Position numbers and translations under genes: made by a program. Positions 42,648-50,667 of a stretch of 64,000 nucleotides of DNA are shown here, piece after piece. The notes beneath the pieces are model-generated. The model did no database searches, was not told where the DNA came from, and saw only the letters and a list, made by a program, of their open reading frames with translations. Numbering within the stretch: position 1 is the first letter of the stretch; every line of letters starts with the position of its first letter. Source of the DNA: Atopobium fossor DSM 15642 (GTDB lineage Bacteria; Actinomycetota; Coriobacteriia; Coriobacteriales; Atopobiaceae); NCBI RefSeq assembly GCF_000483125.1, contig NZ_AXXR01000004.1:1-64000 (forward strand). The letters run 5' to 3'.

Positions 42648-44174
42648 TTAGCCGTTTAAAATAATGTCTTTTATTTGCATTACTTTGTCATAGAGTACGC
42701 GTGATTCTTTAATAGACTTTTCTGCCTCACGAATACTGTAGTAAATAGTTGGATGTACTCGACCACCAATATGTTTACCAATTTGTGCAAGCGTATTATC
42801 TGTCATTTCTCGTGCTAAATAACATGCAACCTGGCGAGGTAGCATAATTTCCTTTTTGCGTGTTTGCCCAACAATATCGGAGTGTGAAACGTGATAAACG
42901 TCCTCTACAACCTTTAAAATCTGATCAATGGTTACAACGCGTTGGGAAGCTCCAAATTTTTGTGTTGCGAGCTTGATAATATCGTCTCGTTCAAGTTTTT
43001 TACCTGCTCGCTCACATTTAGTAGCTTCAAGTAAACAGCTTTGACAAAAACTTTCGATAACACGGATATTAGTACCCGCATGGTCTGCCATAAGATGTAA
43101 ATTTTCTTCCGAAATAGTTCCTTCAAAACCCATAAGTTTCTCGCGTTGTGCGTCTTCTTTAGCACGCTTATAGAAGTTCATAATAAGAGCTAGTTTAAGA
43201 TCATAATCTGGTGTTCGAATAGGACATGCAAACCCAGAATCCAAACGAGAAATAATGCGTTCATCAAAGTCCTGATTACCAAGGCCAAGTTCTGCGGGTG
43301 ATTTATCCGCAGCAAGAACAATCTGTTTTCCGTGATCCACCAGATAATTAAAAAGGTCAAAGAAAAATCCTACACTGCCAGGACCTTTTAAAAATTGAAT
43401 ATCGTCAATAATGAGAATATCTATATCGCGATAATTTTTACGAAATGCCTCTTTGATTTCCGCAGATGTATCGCTCATGGCTGTTACATAATCACTAATA
43501 AAGTCATGACTTCCGCGATATATACATAATTTATCAATCTTGTTTTGAATAATGTAATTTTGAATTGCTTTAAGTAGATGTGTTTTACCTAATCCACTGC
43601 GGCCATATATAAAAAGAGGATTGTATTTTTTTGCACCATCTGCAACCTGTTTAGCAGCTTGTAGTGCCAGCATATTTTCTTCACCTTCGACAAAGCGTTC
43701 AAAGGTAAGTTTGGAATCATTTTCTGTTATCTCTGCAATTAATGGATTTAACGCGCGGCGTTGTTCAATAGTTGGTGTTTGTTGGGTTACAACAGGAATT
43801 ATTGTTTGTGGAGTAACACTATTTATTGGTGTAGAAGTAGGGTTTTGGTTATTAATTGATTGTAGTTCTGTTTGAGAAATAACAGAAGAAGTTTCAATCA
43901 CAGGTTTTACTGTGAGATTAACCTCTACTTTAAAAGCAATAGGTTCTAAAGCTGCTTGTTCCAAGCACTTTTCGATAATTGGTGTCATTTTTTCAATTTG
44001 TAGCTTCATAAAACGAGAGGGTGCTAGGACGGACATAGAGTCGCCTGTAAAGGAGTTTGGAATACATTTTTCCAGCATAGCGCACTTAGATGCACCAAGA
44101 TTTTCCATTCCTGCTGCTAGATCTAACACATCACTCCACAGAGCTTGTGCATTGGAATCTATAATGTTTCCCAT
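42648..44174 (-). CDS. dnaA: Chromosomal replication initiator DnaA, atypical DNA-binding signature
   Basis: Initiator AAA+ ATPase that opens the origin. I use the ATG at 44174 (MGNIIDSNAQALWSDVL), with GGTGAGG just upstream; an ATG at 44192 is the alternative. Domain I covers about residues 1-90, then a Thr/Gln/Pro-rich domain II. The AAA+ domain III has FIYGRSGLGKTHLLKAI, ILIIDDIQFLKG and the arginine-finger region FDERIISRL. Domain IV has the LPRQVACYLAREMTDNTLAQIG region. The signature reads GGRVHPTIYY (V473, H474, P475) where most DnaA have GGRDHTTV(I/L)H. Asp and Thr at these places contact the DnaA box in E. coli, so box recognition may differ here. Confidence 0.95.
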   Translation of the reverse strand: MGNIIDSNAQALWSDVLDLAAGMENLGASKCAMLEKCIPNSFTGDSMSVLAPSRFMKLQIEKMTPIIEKCLEQAALEPIAFKVEVNLTVKPVIETSSVISQTELQSINNQNPTSTPINSVTPQTIIPVVTQQTPTIEQRRALNPLIAEITENDSKLTFERFVEGEENMLALQAAKQVADGAKKYNPLFIYGRSGLGKTHLLKAIQNYIIQNKIDKLCIYRGSHDFISDYVTAMSDTSAEIKEAFRKNYRDIDILIIDDIQFLKGPGSVGFFFDLFNYLVDHGKQIVLAADKSPAELGLGNQDFDERIISRLDSGFACPIRTPDYDLKLALIMNFYKRAKEDAQREKLMGFEGTISEENLHLMADHAGTNIRVIESFCQSCLLEATKCERAGKKLERDDIIKLATQKFGASQRVVTIDQILKVVEDVYHVSHSDIVGQTRKKEIMLPRQVACYLAREMTDNTLAQIGKHIGGRVHPTIYYSIREAEKSIKESRVLYDKVMQIKDIILNG

Positions 44175-44201
44175 TGCCTCACCAAACGTCATTTGTAAGA
44201 T

Positions 44202-44210
44202 TGTAGAAAA
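44202..44210 (-). repeat. DnaA-box-like TTTTCTACA in the dnaA leader
   Basis: TTTTCTACA on the minus strand lies within the 14-mer TGTAGAAAACTCAT (plus strand), which occurs again at 42566-42579 on the other side of dnaA. Confidence 0.4.
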
Positions 44211-44213
44211 CTC

Positions 44214-44242
44214 ATTATATGAGACTACATGGAAAATGTCGA
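44214..44242 (-). promoter_or_regulatory. dnaA promoter
   Basis: On the minus strand, -35 TCGACA (44237-44242) is 17 bases from a perfect -10 TATAAT (44214-44219), about 40 bases upstream of the chosen dnaA start. The -35 is inside TTTTCGACA (44237-44245), a DnaA-box-like site, so DnaA could block its own promoter. Confidence 0.75.
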
Positions 44243-44255
44243 AAAATCATCTATA

Positions 44256-45281
44256 TTATTTTGTAAGTGATTGTAAATATGCTTTGCCTGCGGCTGTTAG
44301 CTGGCGCTTTTGTCCTGTCTTATGCGTGAGGCCGCTATTATCCAGTAGTTTTAGTTCGCGTGACCAGGTTGGTTGCGAGCCACCAAACAACCCTACCAGT
44401 TCTTTACCACCAATTTCTGTATATGTTGAGAATAACGATAAAATTTGACGTCCACGATTGGTGATATGTATGTCTGTAGTTGGTGTTGTAGTAGGAGTGG
44501 TAGCCAATGTTGGTGCAACGCTTACTGATTGTGGTGGTATAGAAACAGGAATAGGTTGATATTGAGGTATCAGTGCAGTTTGGTTGTATTGGCCATACGT
44601 TGCAGGATAAGGCACAGGAGCAATAACTTGTTGAGCTTGAAATGCTGGAATTTGTTGTGGTGTAGCAACTTCATTAGTGTATTCTGCGGGTTTCTCGATA
44701 TCCTGGTAAAGATGCTGCGTGTCGCGCGGTGTGATAGGAAGAGAATTTTCCTCTGCAGGATGAGTAGAAATAGTAACTATAGTGCCAGAAGAAATATTAT
44801 CCTGGATAGATAATGAACCGCCCTTATCAATCATATATTGTTGAGCAATAGGTAAACCAGATCCTACGCCACGAATATATTGCTTCATGGAGTCTGTTGC
44901 AGACGTAGTACCAAACTCAAGGGCTTTTTCTTTTTCTTTAATACCAGGACCTTGATCACAAAATCGGATTGTATTTCCATGGTCAAGGATAGTAATGGTG
45001 GGTTCAATGAACTCGGCATGAATATAGTTTTCTACAATTTCACGAATAATAGTGAACGGAATTGTCCCTCCTTGCTCATGAGAGAGTTTTGTAACTGTTT
45101 CTGTAAGAGATGAAAGAAAATCACGAACATTTGTTGGTTCCAATACCACAACACGAGGAGTAACAGCGGGATCATCATATACAGCAATACGCGCGGGATA
45201 GGATACTTCACTATCTCCTGTAAACGAATTATGAGGTTTTTTGGCTTCTTCCTCTACAAATGGAAAGAAATCCCGTGTCAT
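44256..45281 (-). CDS. Orphan GHKL ATPase with C-terminal winged helix, next to oriC
   Basis: A 341-residue protein with start at ATG 45281 (MTRDFFPFVEEEAK), six bases after AAAGGAG. Residues about 70-195 are a histidine-kinase-type ATPase domain: N box FTIIREIVENYIHAEF, G1 DQGPGI and G2 GVGSGLPIAQQYM. There is no dimerisation/phospho-acceptor His domain and no membrane helix. A Pro/Gln/Thr-rich linker (about 200-275) leads to a winged helix of about 60 residues (IGGKELVGLFGGSQPTWSREL, then KTGQKRQLTAAGKAYL). It looks like an ATP-dependent DNA-binding regulator. It is co-oriented with dnaA, 63 bp upstream of its promoter region. Function unknown. Confidence 0.88.
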   Translation of the reverse strand: MTRDFFPFVEEEAKKPHNSFTGDSEVSYPARIAVYDDPAVTPRVVVLEPTNVRDFLSSLTETVTKLSHEQGGTIPFTIIREIVENYIHAEFIEPTITILDHGNTIRFCDQGPGIKEKEKALEFGTTSATDSMKQYIRGVGSGLPIAQQYMIDKGGSLSIQDNISSGTIVTISTHPAEENSLPITPRDTQHLYQDIEKPAEYTNEVATPQQIPAFQAQQVIAPVPYPATYGQYNQTALIPQYQPIPVSIPPQSVSVAPTLATTPTTTPTTDIHITNRGRQILSLFSTYTEIGGKELVGLFGGSQPTWSRELKLLDNSGLTHKTGQKRQLTAAGKAYLQSLTK

Positions 45282-45615
45282 CCATGACTCCTTTATCAAC
45301 AAACTTTCTTCAAGTGTTGAAAGTTTCATACATTAACTTTCACATTGAAGAAAAGTTTTCAACATCTGATAAAAACTTGTCGATAACTGCGTGAAAGTAG
45401 ATGAAATCTCATGAAAGATAATAGCAGTTAAATTCTAAGTATTCATTAATTACTACGTTTTCTTTTGCTATTAATGAAATTTCATGACAGATTATGGATG
45501 GAGATTTACATAAATCATGAAATTAGGGCAAACATTGACAGAAAGCAGTGGTATTCCCTACAATTCTAAAGCTTGACAGAAATACTCATTAACCTGTAAT
45601 CCAGGAGGAATAAAA
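45282..45615. other. oriC: Probable replication origin (oriC)
   Basis: Strand use switches here. A cluster of DnaA-box-like 9-mers is present: TTATCAACA (45293-45301, plus), CTTTCAACA (45315-45323, minus), TTTTCAACA (45356-45364, plus) and TTATCGACA (45378-45386, minus). A very AT-rich stretch (45387-45534) could be the unwinding element. The region is bounded by the ATPase gene and the rpmH promoter. No canonical TTATCCACA is seen. Confidence 0.7.
45535..45564 (+). promoter_or_regulatory. Promoter of the rpmH operon
   Basis: Consensus -35 TTGACA (45535-45540), an 18-base spacer and -10 TACAAT (45559-45564). A second pair, TTGACA (45573-45578) with TGTAAT 16 bases on, may be an additional promoter. 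Confidence 0.8.
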
Positions 45616-45750
45616 ATGAAGCGTACTTATCAGCCAAATAAGCGCCGTCGTGCTAAGACTCATGGCTTCCGTGCTCGTATGGCCACTAAGGCAGGTCGTG
45701 ATGTTTTGTCTCGTCGCCGTGCTAAGGGTCGTAAGCGCCTCACTGTCTAA
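45616..45750 (+). CDS. rpmH: 50S ribosomal protein L34
   Basis: A 44-residue basic protein starting [19 protein letters not shown] and ending GRKRLTV, the standard L34 sequence. The start follows AGGAGG. It is first in the rpmH-rnpA-yidD-yidC-jag group, downstream of two promoters. Confidence 0.98.
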   Translation: MKRTYQPNKRRRAKTHGFRARMATKAGRDVLSRRRAKGRKRLTV

Positions 45751-45758
45751 GGCATCTT

Positions 45759-46073
45759 ATGGAGACCATCAAATCCAAACAGGAATTTGAGCGGGTCTTC
45801 GCCAACGGTAATCGTGCATCACATCCACTCGTACGCATTACATTTGTTAAAGAAGATCAAAGCGCTCCAACAAAAATTGCATTCGTAGCTGCTAAGCGAC
45901 TAGGTAATGCAGTTTTTCGTAATCGTTGTAAGCGCGTTCTCCGGGAGGCCGCCCGCAGGAGTGTTATTCCTCAGGACGGTCTCTCTGTGATTTTCTTTGC
46001 AACACATAAAACTGCTACTGCAGCCCCGAGTGAACTTGATGTTGCACTTAAACGCCTTTATAAGAAGTTTTAA
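45759..46073 (+). CDS. rnpA: Ribonuclease P protein component
   Basis: Protein cofactor of RNase P, which matures the 5' ends of tRNAs. The 104-residue protein has the RNR motif KRLGNAVFRNRCKRVLREA near residue 55. It starts 8 bp after rpmH, as usual. Confidence 0.97.
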   Translation: METIKSKQEFERVFANGNRASHPLVRITFVKEDQSAPTKIAFVAAKRLGNAVFRNRCKRVLREAARRSVIPQDGLSVIFFATHKTATAAPSELDVALKRLYKKF

Positions 46074-46094
46074 GAGGCTAGGGAGTATAAAACT

Positions 46095-46316
46095 ATGACG
46101 AGTAAAATGGCACAAGGAGCCATTGCTATCGTCAAGTTTTATCAAAAGTGGATTTCACCAGCTCTGCCGGATTCTTGTATTTACTCCCCCACCTGTTCAC
46201 AATATGCAGTAGAGGCACTACAAAAGTATGGCTTCTGTAAAGGTTCATGGTTAGCGCTTAAAAGGATTGCTCGTTGTCATCCACTCCATAAGGGCGGACA
46301 TGATCCTGTTCCTTAG
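46095..46316 (+). CDS. yidD: Membrane protein insertion efficiency factor YidD
   Basis: A 73-residue protein with the family core [29 protein letters not shown] and the [13 protein letters not shown] end. Helps YidC insert membrane proteins. The ATG at 46095 follows GGGAG. It lies between rnpA and yidC. Confidence 0.96.
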   Translation: MTSKMAQGAIAIVKFYQKWISPALPDSCIYSPTCSQYAVEALQKYGFCKGSWLALKRIARCHPLHKGGHDPVP

Positions 46317-46339
46317 TAATCTACACGTGCGGAGGAAAC

Positions 46340-47098
46340 ATGTGGGATTGGTTTATTAATTTTTTGTACCAGATACTTGCCTTTCTTGCAGGGCTTGTAG
46401 GTGATTGGGGTCTTGCAATTATTGTCTTGACCTTTACTATCCGCCTAATTCTTACCCCTCTTACTTTGCGTTCTACGAAGTCTTCTGCTCGTATGCAGGC
46501 GCTTCAACCAAAAATTAAGGAGCTTCAGGAACGCTATGCAGATAATCCTCAGCGCATGAATGAGGAAATGCAAAAGTTTTATTCTGAGAACAAGTTCAAT
46601 CCAGTAGGCGGTTGCTTACCTTTATTGCTGCAAATGCCAGTATTCTTTGCTCTTTTTTCTGTTTTACAAGGTAAGCTTCCTGCAGAGGCTCACTTTTATG
46701 GCATTTTAGATTCCTTATCTCAGTCTGTTTCTGGTGCACTTGCACTCAATGGTATTGCAGGTGCATGGGTATTTATTCTTTTGGATGTAGCATTTGGTCT
46801 TCTAACCTTTGTTCCTATGTACTTAAATTCTGCTAATTCTTCTGAGGAACAACGTTCTCAAACGCTAATCATGGGTGTTGTAATGGCGGCTATGATGATG
46901 TGGTTTGGTTGGTCAGTACCTGTTGGTGTTCTTCTGTATTACGATACATCTGCTGCTTGGGGTGTTGTTCAGCAACTTTTTATTACTAACAAGGTAATGG
47001 AAAGTGTTCGCCAGAAGGAAGCAGAGCGTACAGCAAATCAAGTAATTGTTGATGTTGTTCGTAAAGAAAAGAAAGCACGTCCCCATAAGAAAAACTAG
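46340..47098 (+). CDS. yidC: Membrane protein insertase YidC/Oxa1
   Basis: A 252-residue Gram-positive-type insertase without the large periplasmic domain of E. coli YidC. It has about five membrane helices: LAIIVLTFTIRLILTPLTL, GGCLPLLLQMPVFFALF and the C-terminal VLLYYDTSAAWGVVQQLF are typical. The conserved Arg that lies in the hydrophilic groove is in TIRLILTPLTLRS. It ends in a basic tail (KEKKARPHKKN), common in these proteins. The start follows GGAGG. Confidence 0.96.
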   Translation: MWDWFINFLYQILAFLAGLVGDWGLAIIVLTFTIRLILTPLTLRSTKSSARMQALQPKIKELQERYADNPQRMNEEMQKFYSENKFNPVGGCLPLLLQMPVFFALFSVLQGKLPAEAHFYGILDSLSQSVSGALALNGIAGAWVFILLDVAFGLLTFVPMYLNSANSSEEQRSQTLIMGVVMAAMMMWFGWSVPVGVLLYYDTSAAWGVVQQLFITNKVMESVRQKEAERTANQVIVDVVRKEKKARPHKKN

Positions 47099-47148
47099 TT
47101 ACTTTCTTATTTCAGGTTTAATTAAGAAAGTAATTGAAGGAGAAACAT

Positions 47149-47703
47149 ATGGCTGATGAACTCAGCAATGATGTAGCAGAAACAAGCCTTGACGGTCTTT
47201 TGGCAACACACGAGTCCGGCGAGAAATTCTCTGATGCTCAGCTTGATACTATTGCCGATCTTGCAATCAGTTGTGTCCGCGAGCTTCTCTCTTTCTTTGG
47301 TGAGAATAGCTGTGACATTGACGAATATGAAGGTGATGAAGGTGAACTCATTCTTGATGTGAATGGTGGCAACCTTGCTGTTCTTATTGGTCGACACGGA
47401 CGTGTTTTAGATTCTTTCCAAATGCTTGTTTCCTCATTAGTTAATAGAAAGCTTGGTTTTCACTTCCCCGTTATTGTTGATATTGAGGGATATAAAAATC
47501 GACGTAAGAAAAAGATTGAAAGTATTGCTCTTTCTGCTGCTGCTCGTGCGAAGTCTAATGGTCGTGTACGCTTAAAGCCCATGAATGCTTATGAGCGTCG
47601 CTTAGTACACCTTGCTTTAATTAATGATAATGAAATTATTACTCACTCTGAAGGAGAAGACCCTGAGCGCTATGTTGTTATTACAGCAGTGCATTCTGAG
47701 TAA
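47149..47703 (+). CDS. jag: RNA-binding protein KhpB/Jag (KH and R3H domains)
   Basis: The start is the ATG at 47149 (MADELSNDVAETSL), with GAAGGAG upstream. It has 184 residues: an acidic N-terminus in place of the Jag-N domain, a KH domain with NLAVLIGRHGRVLDSFQMLV, then an R3H domain (MNAYERRLVHLALINDNEIITHS). In Gram-positives KhpA/KhpB bind RNAs connected with cell elongation. It sits after yidC as usual and is closed by a terminator. Confidence 0.93.
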   Translation: MADELSNDVAETSLDGLLATHESGEKFSDAQLDTIADLAISCVRELLSFFGENSCDIDEYEGDEGELILDVNGGNLAVLIGRHGRVLDSFQMLVSSLVNRKLGFHFPVIVDIEGYKNRRKKKIESIALSAAARAKSNGRVRLKPMNAYERRLVHLALINDNEIITHSEGEDPERYVVITAVHSE

Positions 47704-47729
47704 TATTTCTTGCTAGTACAAGATATTAT

Positions 47730-47760
47730 AAAGAGGATAGGCTTCCCTATCCTCTTTTTA
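47730..47760 (+). terminator. Terminator after jag
   Basis: A perfect 11-bp stem AAGAGGATAGG/CCTATCCTCTT with a 4-base loop is followed by TTTTATTTG. It closes the rpmH-jag unit. Confidence 0.92.
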
Positions 47761-47804
47761 TTTGTCAAAAATCTTCGATACATGAACTTTTGTCAGGAGA
47801 GAAA

Positions 47805-48533
47805 ATGTTTATAGATAATAACTCTGCTCATAAACAACTAGAAACTGAGGCTAGTATTTTCAATATTTCTCTCTCCTCTACTCAAAAAGATTTACTTTTA
47901 CAACATTTAGACCTTCTTATAGAAAAAAATAAAGTACTAAATTTAACTCGTATTACAGATGTAGAGAGTGCAATACGCTTACATATCATTGATTCATTAC
48001 TGGTATATAAAGTTGCATCTTTTGATAATTTTTTTCATTTTCTTGATATTGGTACAGGAGGAGGTTTTCCAGGTATACCACTAGCTATTATGTCTAATGT
48101 AGAGGGAATTCTGCTAGATTCCGTAGCCAAGAAAGTTATTGCTGTATCTGAATTTCTTAATGTACTTGGATTATCTAATCGTATTCAGGTTTCCTCTGAT
48201 AGAGTCGAAGAGTATGCTGTATCTCATATAAAAGAGTTCGACTTAGTTTCTGCACGTGCCGTTGCTCCCCTTGCTTCGCTTGTTGAGTATGCTTCTCCCC
48301 TATTATCAATAAACGGGAAATTTATTGCAGCAAAAGCTCAAATTACTAACGAAGAGCTTACCTCTGGTATAAAAGCCGCAAAACTATGTGGACTTAAATA
48401 TGTTTCACGTGAAACATATGAACTTCCATCTAATAGTGGTCATAGAGAGCTTGTTGTGTTCAAAAAAATGAAAGAACCATTAGTAAAATTACCCAGAGCT
48501 AATGGTATGGCAAAAAATAAACCGCTTGCCTAA
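47805..48533 (+). CDS. rsmG: 16S rRNA (guanine(527)-N7)-methyltransferase
   Basis: Methylates G527 of 16S rRNA using SAM. The 242-residue protein starts at ATG 47805 (MFIDNNSAHKQL) after AGGAGAG. Class I methyltransferase motifs are FLDIGTGGGFPGIPLAI (SAM loop) and LVSARAVAPL. Mutation of this gene gives low-level streptomycin resistance in other bacteria. A parS site lies inside the coding sequence at 48401-48416. Confidence 0.96.
   Translation: MFIDNNSAHKQLETEASIFNISLSSTQKDLLLQHLDLLIEKNKVLNLTRITDVESAIRLHIIDSLLVYKVASFDNFFHFLDIGTGGGFPGIPLAIMSNVEGILLDSVAKKVIAVSEFLNVLGLSNRIQVSSDRVEEYAVSHIKEFDLVSARAVAPLASLVEYASPLLSINGKFIAAKAQITNEELTSGIKAAKLCGLKYVSRETYELPSNSGHRELVVFKKMKEPLVKLPRANGMAKNKPLA
48401..48416. 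promoter_or_regulatory. parS: parS site inside rsmG
   Basis: Perfect TGTTTCACGTGAAACA, the 16-bp ParB-binding palindrome, extended by three further complementary bases each side. It lies 270 bp upstream of parA. Confidence 0.95.
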
Positions 48534-48609
48534 CAGTAAATATTTGTTTGATTTATGTTTATGGATATGAGTTAAACATGTATCTAAGCATATAGCGACA
48601 AAATCCTAA

Positions 48610-48625
48610 TGTTTCACGTGAAACA
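48610..48625. promoter_or_regulatory. parS: parS site upstream of parA
   Basis: Perfect TGTTTCACGTGAAACA in a 26-bp exact palindrome (48605-48630). It lies 52 bp before the parA start and could also let ParB influence parA transcription. Confidence 0.95.
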
Positions 48626-48676
48626 TTAGGTATAGGCTGCTATTCTCTTACATATATACAAAAATAGGGAGCTAAA

Positions 48677-49477
48677 ATGGACTACAGAGATATTAGTAAG
48701 TATAAAGAAGAAGGCGAACCAAAAGTTATCTCGATTATTAACCAAAAAGGTGGAGTTGGTAAATCAACAACTGCAGTTAATTTATCATCTGCTTTAGGCG
48801 AATTAAAGCGAAAAGTCCTTGTTATTGACCTTGACCCACAGGGTAATACAACAAGTGGTTATGGAATCGACAAAGAAGAACTTGAAACTGATATTTACGA
48901 TGTTCTTTTAAACGGGAATGATGTAACAGATAACATTATTCAAACAATTGAACCTAATGTTTTTGTGCTTCCTGCAACAATTCAGCTTGCAGGAGCAGAG
49001 ATTGATTTAGTTAATATCGAAAAACGTGAGTATGTTTTAAAAAAAATAATCAATTCAATTAAAGATGAATTTGATTATGTGTTTATTGATTGTCCCCCAT
49101 CATTGGGATTACTGACAATTAATGCATTTGTAGCAGCAGATAGTCTTATAATTCCTATTCAGTGCGAATACTATGCTCTCGAAGGGCTGTCAAAACTACT
49201 TGAATCAATGGAGATGGTTCAAAACACACTTAATCCTGATTTAGAGGTATTTGGTGTATTAATGACTATGTATGATAGTCGTACAACTTTATCAAATCAG
49301 GTAGTAGAAGAAGTCCGTAAATACTTCAAAAACAAGGTTTTTAAGACGGTAATCCCACGTAGTGTAAAAATTGCAGAAGCACCAAGCCATGGATTACCTA
49401 TAAATAAATATTCACGACTAAATAAGGGATGTTTGGCATACTCAAGGCTTGCAAAGGAAGTGACACGACGTGGCTAA
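48677..49477 (+). CDS. parA: Chromosome partitioning ATPase ParA/Soj
   Basis: Deviant-Walker ATPase of 266 residues that moves ParB-parS complexes. The P-loop is NQKGGVGKSTTAVN, with VLVIDLDPQGNTTSGYG and FDYVFIDCPPSLGLLT. It is longer at the N-terminus (MDYRDISKYKEEGEP) than Soj. It overlaps parB by 8 bp. Confidence 0.97.
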   Translation: MDYRDISKYKEEGEPKVISIINQKGGVGKSTTAVNLSSALGELKRKVLVIDLDPQGNTTSGYGIDKEELETDIYDVLLNGNDVTDNIIQTIEPNVFVLPATIQLAGAEIDLVNIEKREYVLKKIINSIKDEFDYVFIDCPPSLGLLTINAFVAADSLIIPIQCEYYALEGLSKLLESMEMVQNTLNPDLEVFGVLMTMYDSRTTLSNQVVEEVRKYFKNKVFKTVIPRSVKIAEAPSHGLPINKYSRLNKGCLAYSRLAKEVTRRG

Positions 49478-50324
49478 GTCAGGACTAGGAAAGGGATTGG
49501 GTTCCCTTATTAGTGAAGCAAATCACGAAGTTAGTGCTATTAAAGCGGATTCAAAGCTTCCATTAAGTTCAATAACTCCAAATCCTAATCAACCGAGAAA
49601 AGTATTTGAACCAGATGCACTAGCTGAGCTTGCAAGTTCGATTGAACAAAATGGAATACTTCAGCCAATTCTTGTTCGTAAAAAGGGTGTCAAATATGAG
49701 ATTGTTGCTGGTGAACGAAGATATCAAGCAGCAAAGCTCGCAAAACTTAAAGACGTTCCTGTAATTATTAGAGATGTATCTGATGATGAAATTTTACAAC
49801 TTGCACTTATTGAGAATCTTCAACGCTCAAATTTAAATCCCATTGAAGAAGCTCAAGGATATAAGCAACTGATTAAGAAAAATAAAATGACTCAAGAAGA
49901 GCTTGCTAAGGTTCTTTCTAAATCGCGTTCTGCCATTACAAATACATTGCGCCTTCTGGATCTCCCTGATAATGTACAAGCATACATGCTTGATGGAAGA
50001 CTAAGCGCTGGTCATGCGCGCGCAATCCTTGCAGTGCCAACAGAAGAAGGCAGGGAAAAGTTAGCTCAAAAGGTAGTTGACGACCATTTATCGGTAAGAC
50101 AGACAGAATCTCTTGCTCCGTTGTTTTCTGGCGAGAGAAGCGAGACAAAACCTCGTCAAGTCGCTCCGCAGTCGTTTAAACGAGCTGCGCGTCAGTTACG
50201 AATTGCTCTTGATACAAATGTTAGAGTGAAACAAGTTCGCGGTAAGAATAAAATTGAGATTGAATTTAAGGATGAAGAGGATCTTGCAAGAATCCTAAAA
50301 ACCTTTAAGAGTGAAATGCAATGA
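49470..50324 (+). CDS. parB: Chromosome partitioning protein ParB/Spo0J
   Basis: CTP-dependent DNA clamp that binds parS. The 284-residue protein has SSITPNPNQPRKVFEPDALAEL, the CTP-binding VAGERRYQAAKLA and LIENLQRSNLNPIEEA, and the helix-turn-helix TQEELAKVLSKSRSAITNTLRLL. The start GTG at 49470 overlaps the end of parA. Its C-terminal dimer domain is normal. Confidence 0.97.
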   Translation: MAKSGLGKGLGSLISEANHEVSAIKADSKLPLSSITPNPNQPRKVFEPDALAELASSIEQNGILQPILVRKKGVKYEIVAGERRYQAAKLAKLKDVPVIIRDVSDDEILQLALIENLQRSNLNPIEEAQGYKQLIKKNKMTQEELAKVLSKSRSAITNTLRLLDLPDNVQAYMLDGRLSAGHARAILAVPTEEGREKLAQKVVDDHLSVRQTESLAPLFSGERSETKPRQVAPQSFKRAARQLRIALDTNVRVKQVRGKNKIEIEFKDEEDLARILKTFKSEMQ

Positions 50325-50572
50325 AGCCAGTTGGTGGAATAGTAAAAGTAATGATTGCCACTGCGGTGGTGGCTGCTTCCACATACTTCTTTGTTTTAAC
50401 AAAAAAGGATAGGGAAGAGGTAAACGAAGCTGTTTATACATCTATTTCAGCGCTTGCTAACACTAGAGAAAAAATTGCTCATGCTATTAAGAGAGAAAAT
50501 GAAGAGATAGACCAATCACTCGAAGCTCTTCAGGATTCCGTAAGACAACAATGGCTTAAGATAAACACATAA
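50321..50572 (+). CDS. Small membrane protein after parB
   Basis: An 83-residue protein overlapping the parB stop by 4 bp (ATGA). One membrane helix (about 6-26, GIVKVMIATAVVAASTYFFV) is followed by a helical amphipathic tail with REEVNEAVYTSISALANTREKI, like YtxH-type proteins. No known role. Its tight coupling to parB suggests membrane-linked function, but small hitchhiking ORFs of this sort are common. Confidence 0.75.
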   Translation: MKPVGGIVKVMIATAVVAASTYFFVLTKKDREEVNEAVYTSISALANTREKIAHAIKRENEEIDQSLEALQDSVRQQWLKINT

Positions 50573-50591
50573 ACTTCCTTAGTACGATAAC

Positions 50592-50631
50592 AAAAGACCT
50601 ATACAGAACATATGTTCTGTATAGGTCTTTT
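50592..50631. terminator. Bidirectional terminator between the parB unit and rlmN
   Basis: A perfect 20-bp inverted repeat without loop (AAAAGACCTATACAGAACAT mirrored) lies between the convergent genes; the ends give T runs on both strands. Confidence 0.9.
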
Positions 50632-50667
50632 GCATAAAAGTCTGTAATAAAACCTGTATAGGGAGCT

